In this document: piece after piece, positions 42,784 to 54,748 of the stretch
Numbering within the stretch: the first letter of the stretch is position 1
Layout: each line of letters begins with the position of its first letter
From: Adiantum capillus-veneris
Lineage: Eukaryota > Streptophyta > Polypodiopsida > Polypodiales > Pteridaceae
Assembly: GCA_014529385.2 (NCBI GenBank)
Contig: CM043960.1
Span: forward strand, 33,690,396-33,754,395
Direction of reading: 5' to 3'
DNA: 64,000 bases
Made by a program: the position numbers and the translations under genes
The notes under the pieces: generated by a model
What the model was told of the DNA's origin: nothing
The model's database searches: none
What the model saw: the letters and a program-made list of their open reading frames with translations, nothing else

Positions 42784-44364
42784 AAGCAAGTAGACCTCTC
42801 AAGCTTTTACAAGGCTGTGGAAGATAGAACCAAAAGAAAGGAGAGGGAACTACAAAAACGACAAGACCAAGTGCTAGAACAACTCTTTGGAGATGGGCCA
42901 GAGATAGACATAGAAGACGATGAGGAAGTTTGTCCAAAAGTGCAAGATTCTAATATCTTGGAACCATCTTCTAAGTCTAAGAAGCAAAGAAGATGGAGAC
43001 CATCTTGGAAACTTGAGCACCCATGGTCTTGAAGGGATGTTGAGAATTAAATGTGAGTGGTGTGTTTATTCCAAGCATAAGAACCCTTTTGCAAAAAAAG
43101 GTATGTCACATTCTAGCTTCCAGTCTTGATAGAGCATAGTGAATTGGATGAGCATAAGGCAGCCGTCTTCAAGTGGGCAAATAAGAAAAAGCGGATTTGC
43201 GTCCCACTCCCTGATTATGTGGCCACCTTTGAAGGCAAGGATAAAGTATGTGTCATCACGTAATGTGGCAAGCATACTTTGTGGTGAAGTCTACTGGTCC
43301 GATGGAGGTTTTTGAGAAGCTTTGCTTTCATCAAATCAAACAAGGCCTTCCAAATATGCCACACCATGCAAATTATGGAACTTACATTAATAGAGCTGCT
43401 GGTATGGAGTTTGTGCAAGCAATCAAGGATGTTGTTTGGGATGCTCTATGTAGAGAAATACAAGTTATTCGTTGGTATTCCATAATGGTTGATGATAGTA
43501 CTGATCAAGGAAAAGAGGGGCACCTGATTTTCTATGTTAACTATCTTAAAGAGTGAGGGAAGGGTGTGAAACTTATAAGAACTGACAATGCAGGAGAAGA
43601 AGCCAAGTATGATGCTCTCCTTAAGTTGTTAAAGGAGATGGGATTGTCTTTGCAAAAGCTTGGATCACTTGCTAGTGATGGATGATCTGTCATGGTGGGT
43701 TATAGAGGTGGCCTTATTGCGAGGCTGAGAGCTGATGTTCCCCATCTTCTTCTTATGCATTGTCTTGCTCATCATGAAAATCTTGCACCAATTCAAGCAG
43801 ACTTGGTTTCATGCATTAGGGAAGATGCTGGATGATTTTAAGCTCATTGAGGAATCATTAGATTTGCGAGAGTTAGCCATGCTGCATATCCACTCTGTGA
43901 GATGGCTATCACACGGACAAGTGATGAAACGCATGTTGAAGGTTATTCCTGCATTGCTTATGGCGTTTGGAAAAGACAAGCCAAGCGTTTATGATGAACT
44001 CACAATTTATGCAAATAAATTTTGTATACATTTACTGAAAGACGTATGTTCAAAATTGAATATTTTTGAGTTGTCAATAGATCTTGTGGATGTTGCTAAC
44101 ATTTCAAGATTTGTTGATGTGGCACTTCAAAACTTGAAGAAGTTCTTGCAAGATTTGACTAATTGTGGAACAAGATATTTGAAGCAATTTGTTGAACAAA
44201 CAAAGGGTGGTGAGATCACTTTTATTGATGCAGGTGGAGATGTGAATGTTCACAAATTGACATTTGACAAAATTGAGGGAAGTAGAAAAGGTGGTGATTT
44301 TCAAGATTGCATGCATTTGGGTAAAGAGTTAGTCATCAAAAATTTTATTTCAATAAGTCAATAA
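42784..44364 (+). pseudogene. Element J: hAT-like transposase relic (zinc finger plus DUF4371 type)
   Basis: The N-terminal basic block (42817-43032) is followed in another frame by a zinc-finger-like CEWCVYSKHKNPF. From 43248 the frame has SIMVDDSTDQGKEGHLIFYV (DUF4371-like catalytic start), then LIRTDNAGEEAKYDALLKLL, LASDG and LMHCLAHH in shifting frames, and 43735-44364 (209 codons) with HIHSVRWLSHGQVMKRM, FCIHLLKDV and a C-terminal stretch. These are blocks of hAT transposases related to ZNF862/KIAA1586-like genes. Stops at 43554, 43682 and elsewhere break it. It ends abruptly where gypsy element H begins, so the dimerisation domain is missing. Confidence 0.75.
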
Positions 44365-44378
44365 AGAGCTCTATTTCT

Positions 44379-45231
44379 ATGTACATGATTTTTGTTAAAT
44401 ATTCTCAAAATGAACCTAATGCTTTAGCAAAAGAGAATATAAACAATCAAAAGGAATTAGAGTTATCCAATTTCCTCAAGGGGTTCCAAGATGTTTTTAT
44501 CGACGACATCCCTTGTGAACTACCTCCCAAACTAGGGGATGACGACCATGCAATTGAACTTCTTCCGGGAATCTCACCACCTAATAAACCTTCTTATCAA
44601 GTTTCTCAAGATCAACAAGAGGAGATTATGTGGCAAGTGCATGAGTTGGTTGAGAAAGTCATGGTTAGGCCTAGCTCATCTCCATTTTGTTCCACTGTTA
44701 TTAGTGCAAAAGAAAGAATATGGCACATATAGTATGTGTGTCGACTATAGAGCACTAAATATGATCATTATCAAGAATAGGTTTCCCATTCCACGGGTAG
44801 AATACCTATTTGATAAGCTATAGGGGTCAACCTACTTCAGTAGGATTGACCTAAAAAGTGGCTACCATCAAAAAAGGATAGTTGATCAAGACATTGTAAA
44901 GACTACATTTCGCAATACGCTTGGTCTTTACAAGTACATTGTCATGCCTTTTTGCTTTACCAATGCACCAACCATATTTAACCATCTGATGGAGAAGCTA
45001 TTCAAGTCTCATCAAACCTTTACTGGAGTGTTATTTGATGATATAATCATCTACTATAATTCATTAGAGGAACAAAAGCAACACCTCCAGGTAATATTTC
45101 AAGTTTTTTGCGAGAATAAACTTTATATTAATCAAATGAAAAGTGAATTTTTCTTACAATAGATTCAGTACTTAGGTCACATTATCTCTCAAGATGGCAT
45201 CCAAATGTATCCATCAAAGCTAGAGGTAATA
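44379..45231 (+). pseudogene. Element H reverse transcriptase, N-terminal part
   Basis: 44379-44732 gives the pre-RT region (FIDDIPCELPPKLGDDDHAIEL, RPSSSPF). A shifted frame gives SMCVDYRALN, a TAG at 44821, RIDLKSGYHQ, MPFCFTNAP and LFDDIIIYY, with the catalytic DD retained. A further TAG is at 45160-45162. Confidence 0.87.
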
Positions 45232-45478
45232 CTCGAGGGGTTCACTATGTGTAAAACTACCATATCACTTGTGTTCAAGACATGTTTGTAAAACCCCTTA
45301 TCTGTGAATTTTGTTAAGAATATAATGTACCCTTTTCTTTTAAAATTTGTAAGTTTTTTTTCAAATTTGAAAAAATAATGCCCTTCTGTATATATATTTT
45401 TGTAAGTTTCAAGAACTTTGAATACCCTTCTATTGAACTCACTTGATAGGTTACATTTTTATTAGGTGACCTCCCCAT
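45232..45478. mobile_element. MITE copy 2 (~247 bp) in element H RT
   Basis: Begins CTCGAGGGGTTCAC and ends GTGACCTCCCCAT. Perfect 9-bp target duplication GAGGTAATA at 45223-45231 and 45479-45487. Same family and orientation as 30530-30775. Confidence 0.9.
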
Positions 45479-45487
45479 GAGGTAATA

Positions 45488-45992
45488 AAAGATGGCTTAA
45501 TTCAATGAATCTGCATGAACTAAGAAGCTTTATAGGTATGTGTGCATACTATAGATGCTTCATAGAAACGGTCTCACAAATCGCGGGACCATTACATGAC
45601 TTAACAAAGAAAAACGCTAGGTATACATGGTCCACCAAGGAGAACAATGCTTTCGAAAAGCTTAAAGAGAAGCTCATCTCTCAACGTGTGCTTACACTGC
45701 TGGATCTCTATAAGCCATTTGAGGTCCAATGTGATGCCTATGGTGATTGCTTTGGAGCTATTTTGCTTCAAGAAGGGCACGCCATAGCCTACAAAAGTTG
45801 AAGCACTATTTATTGAGGACTCCTTTCATTCTGTGAACGGATCACCAAAGCCTTAAGTACTTCATGATGCACACCAAGCTCTCCAGAAAACAAATGAGGT
45901 GGAAAAATTTCCTTTCATAATTTAATTTTCATATTGCTCACATTGCTGGCAAGCATAATCAAGTGGCCAACGCACTCTCAAGATGATCCAGA
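45488..45992 (+). pseudogene. Element H RT end and RNase H
   Basis: 45505-45801 reads LHELRSFIGMCAYYRCFI, then KLKEKLISQRVLTLLDL and VQCDAYGDCFGAILLQEGHAIAYKS. The remainder of RNase H up to the DALSR-like block (ANALSR, about 45965) is in broken frames. Confidence 0.82.
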
Positions 45993-46901
45993 GTGAATGC
46001 GGTATCCATAGCAACTCACAATGATCTATCTTCTATGATAGATGAGTACGCTATCGATCCTGATTTTAGAGATGTGATTTCATCCCTTGCACTAGGGAAA
46101 CAGGAAGAACCATTTACCCTACAAGATGGTTATCTTCTCTATGGAAATAGACTATGTGTTACTAACTCACTATCTGAGAAAGTAATGTATGAATCTCATG
46201 CTCCTCCTTATGTGGGGCATAGAGAGATTCAGTCTACCCTAAAAGGGACAGAAACATACTTCTATTGGCCTTCCATGAAAGCGAACATACAAGAGTATGT
46301 TTCAAAATGTGTGGTATGCAAAAAGACGATGTTTGATAGAGGAAGCAACCTCGATTGCTTCAACTTTTCCAATCCCTAATTCAGGGTGGGAGAGCATATG
46401 TCCATGGATTTTATCTTTGGATTGCCCAAGTCTATCCATGGGAGTAAAGGAACATGGACGATAGTAGACAGGTTTAGCAAACAAGCACATTTCAAACCTG
46501 TCAAAAAGACTATCAAGGCCCATCAAATGGCAACCCTTTTTATATCACAAATCTTCAAGTACCATGGCTTGGTCTCAGATAGAGATCCTAGAATGACCAG
46601 TAATTTTTGGAAGGGTCTCTTTGAGAATTTAGGTACAATACTAAATTTCTGTTCGGCCTATTACCCGCAAATGGATGGCCAAATTGAAATAGCTAACCTA
46701 ACAATTCTTGATCTACTAAAAGCTTATGTCACTGAAGTAGATCAAAAGTCCCAATGGGAGAAGTACTTAACTTTAGTGGAGTATGCTTACAATAACACTA
46801 TACATACTACCACAGGAAAAACACCCTTTGAGGTGATAGAGGGAAGATCAAAAAGTCCCCTGCTACTCAAGGTACATGGGAAGATCCTTCGCTGCAGATG
46901 A
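45993..46901 (+). pseudogene. Element H integrase
   Basis: 45993-46379 carries the HHCC module (SHAPPYVGHREIQSTLK, CVVCKK) and ends with TAA 46377-46379. 46386-46901 carries D (SMDFIFGLPK), D (VSDRDPRM) and, in place of the usual GQxERVN, GQIEIAN, which keeps the glutamate. A frameshift near 46880 leads to the C-terminal part. Confidence 0.87.
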
Positions 46902-47440
46902 ATATAGCCGAGACTTGGAAGAATTTTTTCAAAAGATTAAGGATGCTATATCCATCTCTCAGCAAAGGCAAAAGGTTGCTATTGATAAGTGCAGAAGAGC
47001 CCTAACCTTTAAACAAAATGATTGGGTCTTGCTTAAGTTTCCAAAGGCTCGATTAAGGCACACAACGGGCAAGAATCCTATGAGACACCAAAAGTACTAT
47101 TCTAAATTAGCAAACAGATACTATGACCCCTTTCAGATTCTTAGGCTAATCAATGAGATGACCTTTCAACTCAAGCTACCCACCCATTGGCTCATACACA
47201 ATGCTTTCCATGTGAGCCTACTAAAATCTTAAAAAGGAGAGCCACCTCAAGAAGACACCATTGAAGACCCACCGAAGATCGAGGACCAAGAAGAAGTGTT
47301 GCAGCCCAAGTCCATTCTTCGACATGAAGACAAGGTATTACGAGGCAGTAAGACTATCTGATGATATGTTATCAAGTTTAAAACTTATCCTTTTGAAGAT
47401 GCTAGATGGATGCAAGGCATACAACTATGGGATTAGTCCG
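46876..47440 (+). pseudogene. Element H integrase C-terminus and chromodomain
   Basis: 46876-47232 has [29 protein letters not shown] and [10 protein letters not shown]. After a TAA, EEVLQPKSILRH and then (other frame) YVIKFKTYPFEDARWM form a degenerate chromodomain ending near 47430. Confidence 0.8.
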
Positions 47441-47660
47441 TTTTCTAGTAGGTAGAGGATCCGTATTTTACCCTACGACACCATTCCAAAATGGATGACT
47501 AGTCCATTTGGTGCTTGAGAGCCAACAGTCCGAATCAATCTTCCATAGTAGAGTGACAAAATCTACTTGGTGTTCGGGAGACGCCATCTCCACAAACATG
47601 ATCCTAAGTATGCATATTTATTAACATGTGCGCACAATAAAGAAAAGAGAGTCTTATATA

Positions 47661-47753
<93 letters not shown>

Positions 47754-47946
47754 CAAGGGAGAGAGAGGTGGAGGGTGTGGGAGGTGGAGTAGGGAGGAGG
47801 GGGCTTGGTGTAGGTGCAATGGCTGAGAAGAAGAGGAGAGAGTATGCCACAAAAATGCAGCATACTCTACCCTTCTTCCTTTCTTAGGCGCCAATCATTA
47901 CCGCGTAACATCATTTCAAACGGATACAAATGTATCCGAGGTAGCA

Positions 47947-47978
<32 letters not shown>

Positions 47979-48344
47979 GGGGAGGGGAACAAACCACCCC
48001 CTCCACCCTTAGATATCAATAATGCCATTTTTAGCCTTTTGAATTCTTTTATGAGTACTTTTAAATTGTTGTACTTATTTTTGTAGAACTTTTAGATATT
48101 TTTTAAGTGCATTTTTAAATCTTACCCTAAATATTTGAGATTAAAAAATCAACCCATTTAGTGAAAGTATCGATTGCACTTTATTTAAAAAAATTATAGC
48201 ACTCATTACACTTTACTCTCTTTGAATTTTTAGTCATTTCTCTTTTTTATTGAAATATGTAATGGACACTATTTTCTCTAGTTAATTGTTTTCTTTTAGG
48301 ACACATATGACTAAATATAGTTTTTTTTTAAAAATTAAATATCC
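47441..48344. repeat. Spacer with (TG)23(AG)20 microsatellite and a 29-G homopolymer
   Basis: TG run 47663-47708 passes directly into an AG run 47709-47748. On the other strand this is (CT)n(CA)n, the same compound as at 38351. An uninterrupted run of 29 G is at 47949-47977. No gene; ORFs through the repeats are artefacts. Confidence 0.9.
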
Positions 48345-49424
48345 TTTCTATTTTGCGCTTGTGCAAGACGTCAATTGGGATGATCGTGGCCTCCTGAACT
48401 GGATCGATGGCTCAAGGACAAACTCCTTTGTCCTCACGCCAAGTGCAAAAGGGAAATCCCTCTCTTGAGGCATATTGCATTGGAGTATGTGGAGAATGAA
48501 GGGCTTTGGCATCCTCAAAAAAGCGCTCGGATAGATGAGAGCGCCACTCATCCCTCGCTTGAGGAGGTGCCCCATTGGTATGTGTTCGGTGGTGGTGCGC
48601 TGATGCGCAAGGCCAAACAACAGAGACAAGAGCTATTGGACGAACTGGGTGCACCGCATGGTGATCCTCCCACTAGCTCTACTTCGAAAACTCCTCCTCT
48701 GGCGGCTCAGTCGCAATTTGAGGTAGAGGATGAGCACATGTTTGACATGTGTGATGATTTACTGGCTCATGAACGCAACGTGTGCAAAGAGGATTACCCT
48801 GCCATGCACTTGACGGGAAGAGACAATGGAGGACAATTTGCTGGTGAGTTCCCGAACACCTCTTTACGATGGTGCACAGTACTCAGTGCTCCGAGCATCG
48901 TTGGCAGTCCTCAACTTGCAAACGACATTTGGTTGGAGCAATGTAAGTGTCGATGCAGTCCTTGGGTGAGTTCCTTATATGGCTTTTTATACATCTCTCT
49001 CGCTTCATGGTTTGTTGTAGTTTGATGGGCAAAATGTTGCCAAAAGATCACCACATGCCTCCAGATTGTCAACGAGCTAGATCGTATGTCATTGCACTTG
49101 GCATGGAGTATGAGCACATCCACACCTGCGTCAATGATTGCGTGCTATAGCGCAATGAGCATGTACATGCTACCTCATGTCTCATGTGCGGGGAAGCACG
49201 ATACAAGACCATAGTGAGCGGGCACACCTAACCCCTCAAGGTATTGAGACATTTTCCATTAATACCTTGCAATCAACACATGTTTAAAACCACGTCTACC
49301 GTGGAACTTCTGGCATGGCATGCCAACCACAATGTCCTTGTTGATTCACCTGCATGGAGGCAGATCGAAACTCAATGGCCAGAGTTTGGGTTGGAGCCTC
49401 AACACTTGAGGCTTGGGTTAGCAA
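48345..49424 (+). pseudogene. CACTA (En/Spm) TNP2-type transposase, N-terminal half
   Basis: A first block (48465-48800) with VPHWYVFGGGAL and an acidic region precedes the transposase domain. LYDGAQYSVLRASLAVLNLQ (about 48860-48925), MLPKDHHMPPDCQRARSYV, GMEYEHIHTCVNDCVLY, SCLMCGEARYK (49030-49205) and LRHFPLIP to WPEFGLEPQHLRLGLA (49245-49418) are the Transposase_21 blocks, including the HxCxNDC motif. They are spread over frames with stops and probable introns. The gene is cut at 49424 by copia element G and resumes at 50315. Confidence 0.85.
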
Positions 49425-49563
49425 TCCTGCAGAAATGTTTACAAAGGTGGTCAATAAGGAGAAGTTGAGATTTTGCTCATCTTCAATCGGCATTCAAGGA
49501 TGAGAAGCCAAGATGAAAAGCAGTCACAGGTTTGGTTTGAAGATCAGTCTCCAAGTGGGAGAT

Positions 49564-50184
49564 TGTTAAGTATGGAGCTTGCTTTAACCCTTGTAATTTT
49601 TTGTGGTAAAAATGCACATTTGTAAGGCCCCCATTATGAGGAGAAGCCATAGTGTGTAAAGAAAAATCGCTTGCCAGAAATAAAAATCACTCGTCGGAAA
49701 CCAAAATTTTCACGCCCAATCGGAATATTCCTTTTTGCTAGAATATTATGGCCGGGGACGACGATCGGAAAGTGGTCGGAAAATGACCGATCGGTTGGCC
49801 AGTTGGCTGGTGGTGGTTGTGATAGTCAATGGCTGGTGGCTGGTGGCGAATTCAAAAGAGGACTTTTCTTCTTAAGGGCGGCCACACATGGGTGGATTAG
49901 AGGGCCCAATTTGGACTTATCTACACAAGGGCGGCTACACACGGCTGCCTCTCATGAGAGAGGGTAGCCCTTTTGGCCTATAAAAGGAGGCCATTTCTAC
50001 ACATATTTCATAGTGTGAAGTTGATGCAACAAGGTGGATGTGAGGTGGTGAGAATGAAGCAAGGTGGGAGCTCCAAAAGGGTATAATCCCTTTGTAATCT
50101 ACTTCTTTTTTTGAAATACTAAAGCCATTGAGTGGCTGCTTTCCTGTGGACGTAGCCCACATTGGGTGAACCACGTATATCGTG

Positions 50185-50229
<45 letters not shown>

Positions 50230-50314
50230 CTATAATCTCTTGTGTGTAAAAATTATCTCTCTCCATTAAGTAATCTACTCAATTATCTACTTAGCTACGT
50301 CATATTTCCTAACA
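49564..50314 (+). repeat. Element G 3' LTR (751 bp)
   Basis: 5-bp inverted ends TGTTA/TAACA. Contains a (CT)n run (50189-50226). ORFs inside it (49671-49967, 49935-50174) have no domain. Confidence 0.88.
49979..49987 (+). promoter_or_regulatory. TATA box of element G LTR
   Basis: TATAAAAGG about 415 bp into the LTR, in the expected U3 position for a copia promoter. Confidence 0.65.
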
Positions 50315-52880
50315 AGCAAGTGATGGTGTCAACCCCTTCGGCACTAAGTCTACTTCATGGAGCACTTGTCCTATGGTGATCGTCAACTAAAATATTCCAC
50401 CATGGGAGGCAACCAACAAGGGCAATATACTTATTTCCTTGGTTGTGTCAGAAAATTACAAAGTGTCATATATTGATGTCTACCTCAAGCCCCTCATGAT
50501 CATCAAGGAGTTGGAGGAGTTATGGAGATGAAATCGTGTTGTAGATGTCTCACTTGCAAAGGGAGGGAGAGAAGCCATTGTGAGGGGAATTATTATGTAG
50601 ACTATGTACGACTATCCTAGGCTTGGAGATATTTCTGGTATCTCTCTTCTCCTTCTCTCTCTATTGTCTCTCCCTTTAGTTTCAAGCTTCTCTCTAAAAA
50701 TATGATATGTATGCATGGTTGTACACATGAGGTCACAATACATGTCCTACTTGCGGGCCATCATTGGTGACAGAGAGACCGAATGCCTTGTGCAAGGTAA
50801 TCCATCCAAACAACCATCATTTCTTACCCAAACGTCATAGCAAGAACAAGGCTCCAACAAATGGAAAGACGCCTCTAAAGCTCATGATGGCAAATAGGGC
50901 AACCATTTGGGAAGAGCACTACAACAAAATTCGGCTTCGAGTACTCCACCAAGAGGTATGTCATATTTTTAAGACTATCATATTGGAAGGACTTAAAAGT
51001 ACAACACCTCTTGGATTCCCATGCACATATTCAAGAATGTAGCCCAAACCCTGTGAGACCACATTATTGGCAAAAAGGACTCATTGGGGGCAAGGGAGGA
51101 TTTGAGGGTCTTGAAACGTCTCCCTGCCTCTGCTACTCCACACAGTGCCCCCAATGGGAAGATTGTGCTCCCTAAAGCGCCATGGATGCTAGCCTAAGAA
51201 TTGGACAAAGTGAAGGGTACCATTGCGTCTATTTGCACACCAACATGATACATGAGATCGCTAAAGGGATCTTTCACAAAAGCGAAGAAGGGTGGAAGCA
51301 TTCAATTGTATGGGGTGAAGTCCCATGATTGGCACAAGTTGCTTAAGGTAATGTCCCTCTCTCTAATTCTATCTATTGCTTGTGTGCATGACTTTCTCTC
51401 ACTTTCCCTTCCCCTTATTTACATTGTACTTCATTCTGCCGGTGAGTATGTGTATCTGTCAGGACAAGAAAGTGAGGATGCACGTTTTAAACTTGGAGAG
51501 TTAGAAAGGTACACCACAAGAATCCACTCAACTACACTTTTTTTATGTACACAGTAACCTCAACTAGCACTTATTATATCCTTGTTGTTTTCTTGTAGAT
51601 TTGTGAGCTCCAAGGAAATTGAAATAGATGCTATCCCTACTACTCAAACACTTGAAATAGAAACTGTGTATACCATTGAGGATACATTTCCTCAATCGGT
51701 CCTTCTTAGTCAAATCCACTTCTTGGTTCACATGGTGGAGGAGATCGCTATATGTGGAGTAGTACACGCACGATGAATGTTCTTTTTAGAGAGGTTTTCA
51801 AAGACTCTCAAAGATTTTGTGCGACTACGGTCTCAACCAGAGGTATGTATGGACGAAGGGTGGATCATGCAAGAGGCATTTGTTTACATCTCAAAGTATT
51901 TGGCACAAGTTGATCCTTCAATGCCTCGCATGTGGTTAGACAAGGAAGATGCAAGGATGACTTCACACTTGCCAAGTGGAAAGGGAAAATTATTTAACAT
52001 GGATATGAATCTATCCCGAGTGGCCAATAACTTTTGGATTATCAATGAAAAGGTTATGACCAAGTGGGTGGACTTGTGGACAATGGAAAAGGCAAGGTGT
52101 TTGCAAGAGAGAGAAGCATGGAAACAAGTACATGATGGAAGGAGGGCACCCCCAGTGCCTAGACACCTTGCATGTTTCCCAGATCTCATTAGTGCGGAGT
52201 GGATTCCGAAGCAAAATCATATGTAAAAGACATCACCAACAAAGAATGAGAGTATGCATGAGGCTGCGTACCAAAGGTAGAGTACTCATATACCGAAACC
52301 ATATTGTATAGTTTTTCTTGATTTTATCTTTGTAATTGATAAAAGATATTTTCCTATTTTGTAGTGCTTTTCCTTTAACTCTATGTGGTCAAAGAGTCGT
52401 CACTTTCGTACGCGCCACATTGACGAGCGTAGAACCACCATGGATTGTGGCATTGTGGCCAACTTTGACACAGATGGTGATGAAGCCAAGTATTGTGGAA
52501 CTATTGAAAGGATATTAAAGGTTAATTTTAGAACCTTCCATACCTTCATCTTTGAATGCAAGTGGTTTGCAAATGTGTCTAAACAACAGGAGAATGGCCT
52601 CTACATGGAAGACTCTAGTGTGCATCACACAGGGAGGTATGACAATGTAGTTTTTCCACGCAATTGTGATCAGGTGAGTGACTACCTTTTTTATTCTTAT
52701 TTGCTTGTAACATTAATTATACCAATGATACTCACTTTGAGCTTCTCTTCTATATATAGGTCATCTACATCCCAGCAATCCACCAACCAAAACTTTGGTT
52801 TGTAATTCCCGTAACACCTCGGGGGAGAACCATTTCTTCCACTATCGATAGCCTCGATGGAGATCACTGGGTATCACAGA
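50315..52880 (+). pseudogene. CACTA TNP2-type transposase, C-terminal half (DUF4218, DUF4216)
   Basis: Resumes exactly at the AGCAA duplication with SDGVNPFG, then NIPPW and a DVYLKPL block, all Transposase_21. At 51252 GVKSHDWHKLLKVM; at about 51700-51900 IHFLVHMVEEI, then ERFSKTLKDFVRLRSQPE and QEAFVYISKYL, which is DUF4218. At 52430-52880 GTIERILKVNFRTFHTFIFECKWF and RYDNVVFPRN, which is DUF4216. Intron-like gaps and stops separate the blocks. No CACTA terminal repeats were located. Confidence 0.83.
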
Positions 52881-54172
52881 TGCCTGATAGGGTTTTGGGC
52901 GGTTCCCAAGTCACCCCAAACTGGAATTTATGTATGGGAAGATATTAACATGTTATTAACATGTTCACAAGTGTTATTAACCAAAAAAAAATGTGACCAC
53001 ATGATTATGAAACCTTGTATCCCATGAATTACTTGTCTTATAGCAAGGCCATGCTAGCCTGTTATAAACAAAAATCATCATGCACCTAGTGCATAGAGCA
53101 AACAATATAAATGACCACCCATTCAGTCATATGAAACAAACACAAGAAAATATACCAGCCTTGACTATTATTGAGTAAAAGGTTAGCTCTATGATGAGAA
53201 GCATCAATAAAAATCATTGGAAACAAATAAGGTCTTACCTCATCTTTAAAAATTGTGCAAGTCCAATGCATGTGGACATCACATTAAATGGAATTCCCCA
53301 TTACTATGAGGCAGATAAGGATGTCCTTGACAGAGTAGTTGGTACTATAACAGAAGCGTAAACAACAATAGGGTGGTATCTATTCCACCGTACTGGCACA
53401 TCATGCATGCAAATAAGTAAAGTAAAGTATTAAGCCATTCGCACCAAGGATGGCCTCAATAGTCTGAGCCAATATCATAAGTGCCTTGCACAACCTATGT
53501 TGGCATGGATACATCAATTTGATGTTTCCAAACATAAAAAGTGAGCTTATATCCCTACATTTCTAAATCCTCAAACCTCTGTGTCAGTGCTCTTGATTCA
53601 AAGTCAATGGGCAATACCTTGGCACGGGTTAGAGGCCTTGCTTCTCGTTAATTCTTTCAGAGCACTTTACTTTACACAACAAGAAATCTTTTCCAAATTA
53701 AAGGTTAAAACATAGAAAAACAAGAAGAACTTGAAATGGTTTAACCTTGTCACCCCTTTGTGGCCAATTGTCCTAAAATTCCAAAGTAAATTCTTGTTTG
53801 AGAGTGAATTTCAGTCTGATTTTGTTTTCCTTGCTTGAATCTGGCTCATAGCCATGTATGCTAATAAATTGAGAGTCATTGTATGTACCATGTATGCCCT
53901 CTTGGCCAACTGCCGATGAAATATCATTTAGACATGTTGCATTAGAAAAATTTGGACTCTCAAAGGGGCCCTATAAGGATGTTTGACTTTGTTTCTCTTA
54001 TCCAAAGTGGGCAACCCAATGAAGTCAATGAACTCTTCATCAAAACCCCATCAACCAACATATCATTGGAAATATCTTAGTAATTAGGTTCTAGATCCAT
54101 AATTTTTGACAAATTTGAAGTTGATTTGTAGAAGTTATGGCCTCCCATTGAAGCTGCAATGTGAGAGAGATT
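52881..54172. other. Stretch without a called gene
   Basis: No gene is called. One minus-strand frame (53773-53973, about 66 codons without an ATG; NATCLNDISSAVGQEGIHG) stays open and may be an exon remnant, possibly of a second CACTA gene. The ORF 53086-53271 minus has no domain. Confidence 0.3.
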
Positions 54173-54177
54173 CCATT

Positions 54178-54394
54178 TGTCAGGTATGTAAAGCCCATAT
54201 GCACAGTCTATAGCAGGCAGTTCCAGTTTGCATGGTTTTTGCATGGCAAGTATGCCTTATATGTAAAAGTCTTTACTCAATTAGTATTGAGTGCAATTTT
54301 GTTTTCTCCTTCCAAGCTGTCAATCTCTCTCTTTCTCTCTCTGATGCACACCTTGGCTCCTTGCCAACATCCACCATAGCCTCATCTCCTAGCA
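54178..54394 (+). repeat. Element D 5' LTR (217 bp)
   Basis: Starts TGTCAGGTATG, ends CTCCTAGCA. Differs from the 3' LTR by scattered substitutions, so the insertion is not very recent. Confidence 0.93.
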
Positions 54395-54396
54395 CT

Positions 54397-54408
54397 TGGT
54401 ATCAGAGC
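54397..54408 (+). other. Primer binding site of element D
   Basis: TGGTATCAGAGC two bases after the 5' LTR, the standard tRNA-iMet type site. Confidence 0.93.
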
Positions 54409-54748
54409 ATTGCCTTCATCGACCTCGGCTTGGTTTAGCAACAAAGGAGCAACCGCTTATGCAAAGAGAAGCGAGGAAATCAGGCTGCATGTTTTTGCCC
54501 ATCGGCATCAGTGGATTTGCCTTGGCCGAAGTAGCAACCTTCAACACTGAACAACCTTCAATTTTGCTTCTACTGGCCACTTTGAGAAAAAACGTCATCA
54601 TCGGTGCTGTCTACAACAGAACACGCCATTTTTGTTTTATGTTCACACTTTCATGAAGTGACCACCCAATTAATCTTTCAAGCAGGGCACTATTCCCACC
54701 CTCCAATACCCTTGCAAGGGCTTCTTTCGTGCATACTTCTTACATGAC

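Larger units (their letters stand above)
44379..47440 (+). mobile_element. Element H: 5'-truncated Ty3/gypsy chromovirus
   Basis: Starts between protease and RT; no LTR, PBS or gag is visible to the left, where hAT relic J ends at 44364. Domains in order: RT, RNase H, integrase and a chromodomain tail. The 3' LTR was not identified. Frames change at least four times. MITE copy 2 is inserted in its RT. Confidence 0.85.
49425..50314 (+). mobile_element. Element G: 5'-truncated Ty1/copia remnant
   Basis: It begins within the last codons of a copia RNase H (NPAEMFTKVVNKEKLRFC), then a PPT (caagtgggaga), then a complete 751-bp LTR (49564-50314) starting TGTTA and ending TAACA. The target duplication AGCAA is perfect on both sides (49420-49424 and 50315-50319). 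The 5' LTR, gag and almost all pol are missing. Confidence 0.9.

Noticed and set aside
49420-50320. Element G as a plain solo LTR
   Set aside because: 139 bp of RNase H end and PPT precede the LTR, so it is a truncated element, not a recombination-derived solo LTR.
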